NCBI GenBank assembly: GCA_001579985.1
Contig: LRSR01012222.1
Coordinates: 1-45,171, forward strand
Direction: 5' to 3'
Length of the DNA: 45,171 bases
Origin: Hypsibius dujardini
Lineage: Eukaryota; Tardigrada; Eutardigrada; Parachela; Hypsibiidae
The notes under the pieces were generated by a model. That model was not told the origin of the DNA. It did not search any database and saw nothing but the letters and a program-made list of their open reading frames with translations. Below, piece by piece: positions 43,797 to 45,171 of the stretch; within the stretch, counting starts at the first letter, position 1, and each line of letters starts with the position of its first letter. A program made the position numbers and the translations under genes.

Positions 43797-45171
43797 TTAT
43801 AGTACCCCGTCATTTACGTAAAATCCCGTGCTCAGACGCTTGAGTCTGTCGGAAGGGTTCTGTGTGTTTCCTTCCAAGGAACTAATCAAGTCGCCACAAA
43901 ATTTGTCGCTCAGCTGTTCCACTCGCATATCGATTTCCGCGAGGGTCATCACTTCTGCGTTCATGACATTCTCCGCGTCCGACGGGTTCTCCCCCACGGC
44001 GTAACGACTGAGCGCGCCGGCATCCCGGTTGAGTACTCCGCTTTTATGAACAATTTTGAAACGGAATTGACTAAGCAGAATTGCCCACCGTGTTAGCTTC
44101 TCGTTTGGTGTCTTCAGCGAAAAGAGCCAGGTCAATGACTTTTGGTCCGTCACTATGGTCACTTCCCGATAAACTAAGTAGGAGCGCCATTTCACCGAAA
44201 TCCACACGATGCAAAGTGCCTCTTTTTCCACCGTAGATAAATTCTTTTCTGGTCCGACCCACGCTCGGCTAGCAAATGCTACCGGTCGAAGGTACTTTCC
44301 GTGTTTCTGTGCGAGGACTGCTCCACATGCGACGCTGCTTGCATCACAGTGTACGAATGTTTCCAATTCATCTTGGAAGTAGGCCAAACACGGAAAAGTA
44401 GTGAGTCTCTCCTTCAAAGTCTCGAAAGCCTTCTGCTGGTCTGGCCCCCAAGTGATTTTGGAATTCTTCTTGATCTCCTTTCCAGCGTAGAGTAGCGTCA
44501 GGGGTTTGGAAATCTCCGCAAACTTTGGAATGTATATGCGGTAGAATGAAGCTAGTCCGTAAAATGCCCGAACTGCTGTTGCTGTTGTTGGTGTGGGATA
44601 CTCTTTGATCGCTGTCGTCTTTTCCGGGTCTTGAGAGATTCCCTCTTGCGACAAAATGAATCCCAGTAACTTGACTGAGGGCATTGCAAAGCGGCACTTG
44701 TTTATTTGAAGTGTTAAATTTGCTTCTCGTAGCCGCATAAACACCCGCTCCAAAGAATGTAGGTGTTCTGGGAACGTTACGTGGCCAAGGGACATATCAT
44801 CGATGTAAATTGCAGACAGGTGCTTCCCCAACAGGTCTCCGAAAATTTGAATCATCGTTTGTTGAAAAATTGCTCCACTGCAGTTCGTGCCGTATGGTAA
44901 AGTTCTTGGTCGGAACGTTCCGCTTGTTGTTGTGAGGGACAAGATGTCTCTGGAACTTTCGGCCACTGGTAATTGTTGAAATCCGCATGTCAAATCCAAC
45001 GTTGTGAAATAATTAGACCCCCTAAGTTGATCCAGAACGTCACTGATCAGCGGTATTGGGTACTTGGGCTCCACCAGGACCTCGTTCAGTTTTTTGTAGT
45101 CTCCCACCAGCCGTTTTGCATCAGGTCCTTTTGGTGCTAAATGAATTGGACTTTGCCAAGGAGAGCGACTC
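43797..45171 (-). CDS. pol: reverse transcriptase and RNase H (5' cut by window edge)
   Basis: The frame is open from the right edge to TAA at 43797-43799. RT: SPIHLAPKGPDAKRLVGDYK, YPIPLISDVLDQLRGSNYFT, TLDLTCGFQQLPV, LPYGTNCSGAIFQ, and a catalytic box IYIDDMSLG (YIDD form). Connection and RNase H: YRIYIPKFAEISKPL, ITWGPDQQKAFETLK, VHCDASSVACGAVLAQ, TVEKEALCIVW, TDQKSLTWLF, and GVLNRDAGALSRY near the end. The stop sits in the same frame as the integrase part that follows, so a single nonsense codon separates two halves of one pol. Either this copy is mutated, or the stop is read through or an assembly error. Ty3/Gypsy type. Confidence 0.88.
   Translation of the reverse strand, partial: SRSPWQSPIHLAPKGPDAKRLVGDYKKLNEVLVEPKYPIPLISDVLDQLRGSNYFTTLDLTCGFQQLPVAESSRDILSLTTTSGTFRPRTLPYGTNCSGAIFQQTMIQIFGDLLGKHLSAIYIDDMSLGHVTFPEHLHSLERVFMRLREANLTLQINKCRFAMPSVKLLGFILSQEGISQDPEKTTAIKEYPTPTTATAVRAFYGLASFYRIYIPKFAEISKPLTLLYAGKEIKKNSKITWGPDQQKAFETLKERLTTFPCLAYFQDELETFVHCDASSVACGAVLAQKHGKYLRPVAFASRAWVGPEKNLSTVEKEALCIVWISVKWRSYLVYREVTIVTDQKSLTWLFSLKTPNEKLTRWAILLSQFRFKIVHKSGVLNRDAGALSRYAVGENPSDAENVMNAEVMTLAEIDMRVEQLSDKFCGDLISSLEGNTQNPSDRLKRLSTGFYVNDGVL

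Larger units (their letters stand above)
35470..45171 (-). mobile_element. large env-bearing LTR retroelement (Ty3/Gypsy-type pol), 5' end outside window
   Basis: On the minus strand, from the right edge: reverse transcriptase, RNase H, integrase, an envelope-like glycoprotein, at least two further ORFs, polypurine tract and 3' LTR. gag, protease and the 5' LTR would lie beyond 45171. pol-env has a single in-frame stop and is otherwise open for nearly 2000 codons, so the insertion looks fairly young. The LTR family also left two solo LTRs at 5822 and 14240. Confidence 0.85.

Noticed and set aside
1-45171. CRISPR arrays, bacterial operons, rRNA or tRNA genes
   Set aside because: The tandem repeats seen are simple or minisatellite repeats without spacer structure, the genes are spliced, and no cloverleaf or rRNA motif was noticed; no covariance search could be run.

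Overview
The window looks like nuclear DNA from an invertebrate animal. The genes are split by GT-AG introns and encode animal-type secreted or membrane receptors (leucine-rich repeat, C-type lectin, receptor tyrosine kinase). Between them lie eukaryotic LTR retrotransposons, MITE-like foldback elements, microsatellites and many TTGATTGATT-type runs. I saw no bacterial operon, rRNA, tRNA or CRISPR array. The species cannot be fixed from the sequence. The LRR family type and the lectin-rich content would suit an arthropod or another ecdysozoan, but that is inference.

Layout. 1-3.6 kb: a decayed LRR gene copy, then an apparently intact two-exon LRR gene with a signal peptide and a GPI-type tail. 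3.6-5.3 kb: a minisatellite and a Tc1/mariner-like MITE. 5.26-8.03 kb: a two-exon gene for a small secreted protein of unknown family; its intron holds a solo LTR, a MITE and a long inverted repeat. 8.1-13.9 kb: a secreted tandem C-type lectin gene with four whole CTLDs and one half CTLD, carrying several one-base frameshifts. 14.2-22.0 kb: a solo LTR, a Tc1-like transposase fragment, and a decayed Ty3/Gypsy element on the minus strand. 22.65-32.4 kb: a ten-exon gene for five bulb-type (B-)lectin domains, a transmembrane helix and a split tyrosine kinase domain. 32.57-33.75 kb: a non-autonomous DNA transposon with a 5-bp target duplication. 35.47 kb to the right edge: the 3' part of a large env-bearing LTR retroelement on the minus strand. 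It has pol and env in one continuous frame, at least two extra ORFs beyond env, a polypurine tract and a 3' LTR of the same family as the two solo LTRs.

How the genes may work together. The host genes (GPI-anchored LRR protein, secreted multi-CTLD lectin, B-lectin receptor tyrosine kinase, small secreted protein) all encode extracellular recognition or secreted products. They could form a recognition or immune locus, but function is inferred from domains only. The most striking item is the B-lectin receptor tyrosine kinase. Its layout parallels plant G-type lectin receptor kinases but uses an animal tyrosine kinase. Second is the retroelement with extra ORFs after env.

Caution. Many otherwise well-conserved exons carry single-base frameshifts, several of them in homopolymers. 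The window may contain uncorrected assembly indels, so the pseudogene or intact status of several genes is uncertain.
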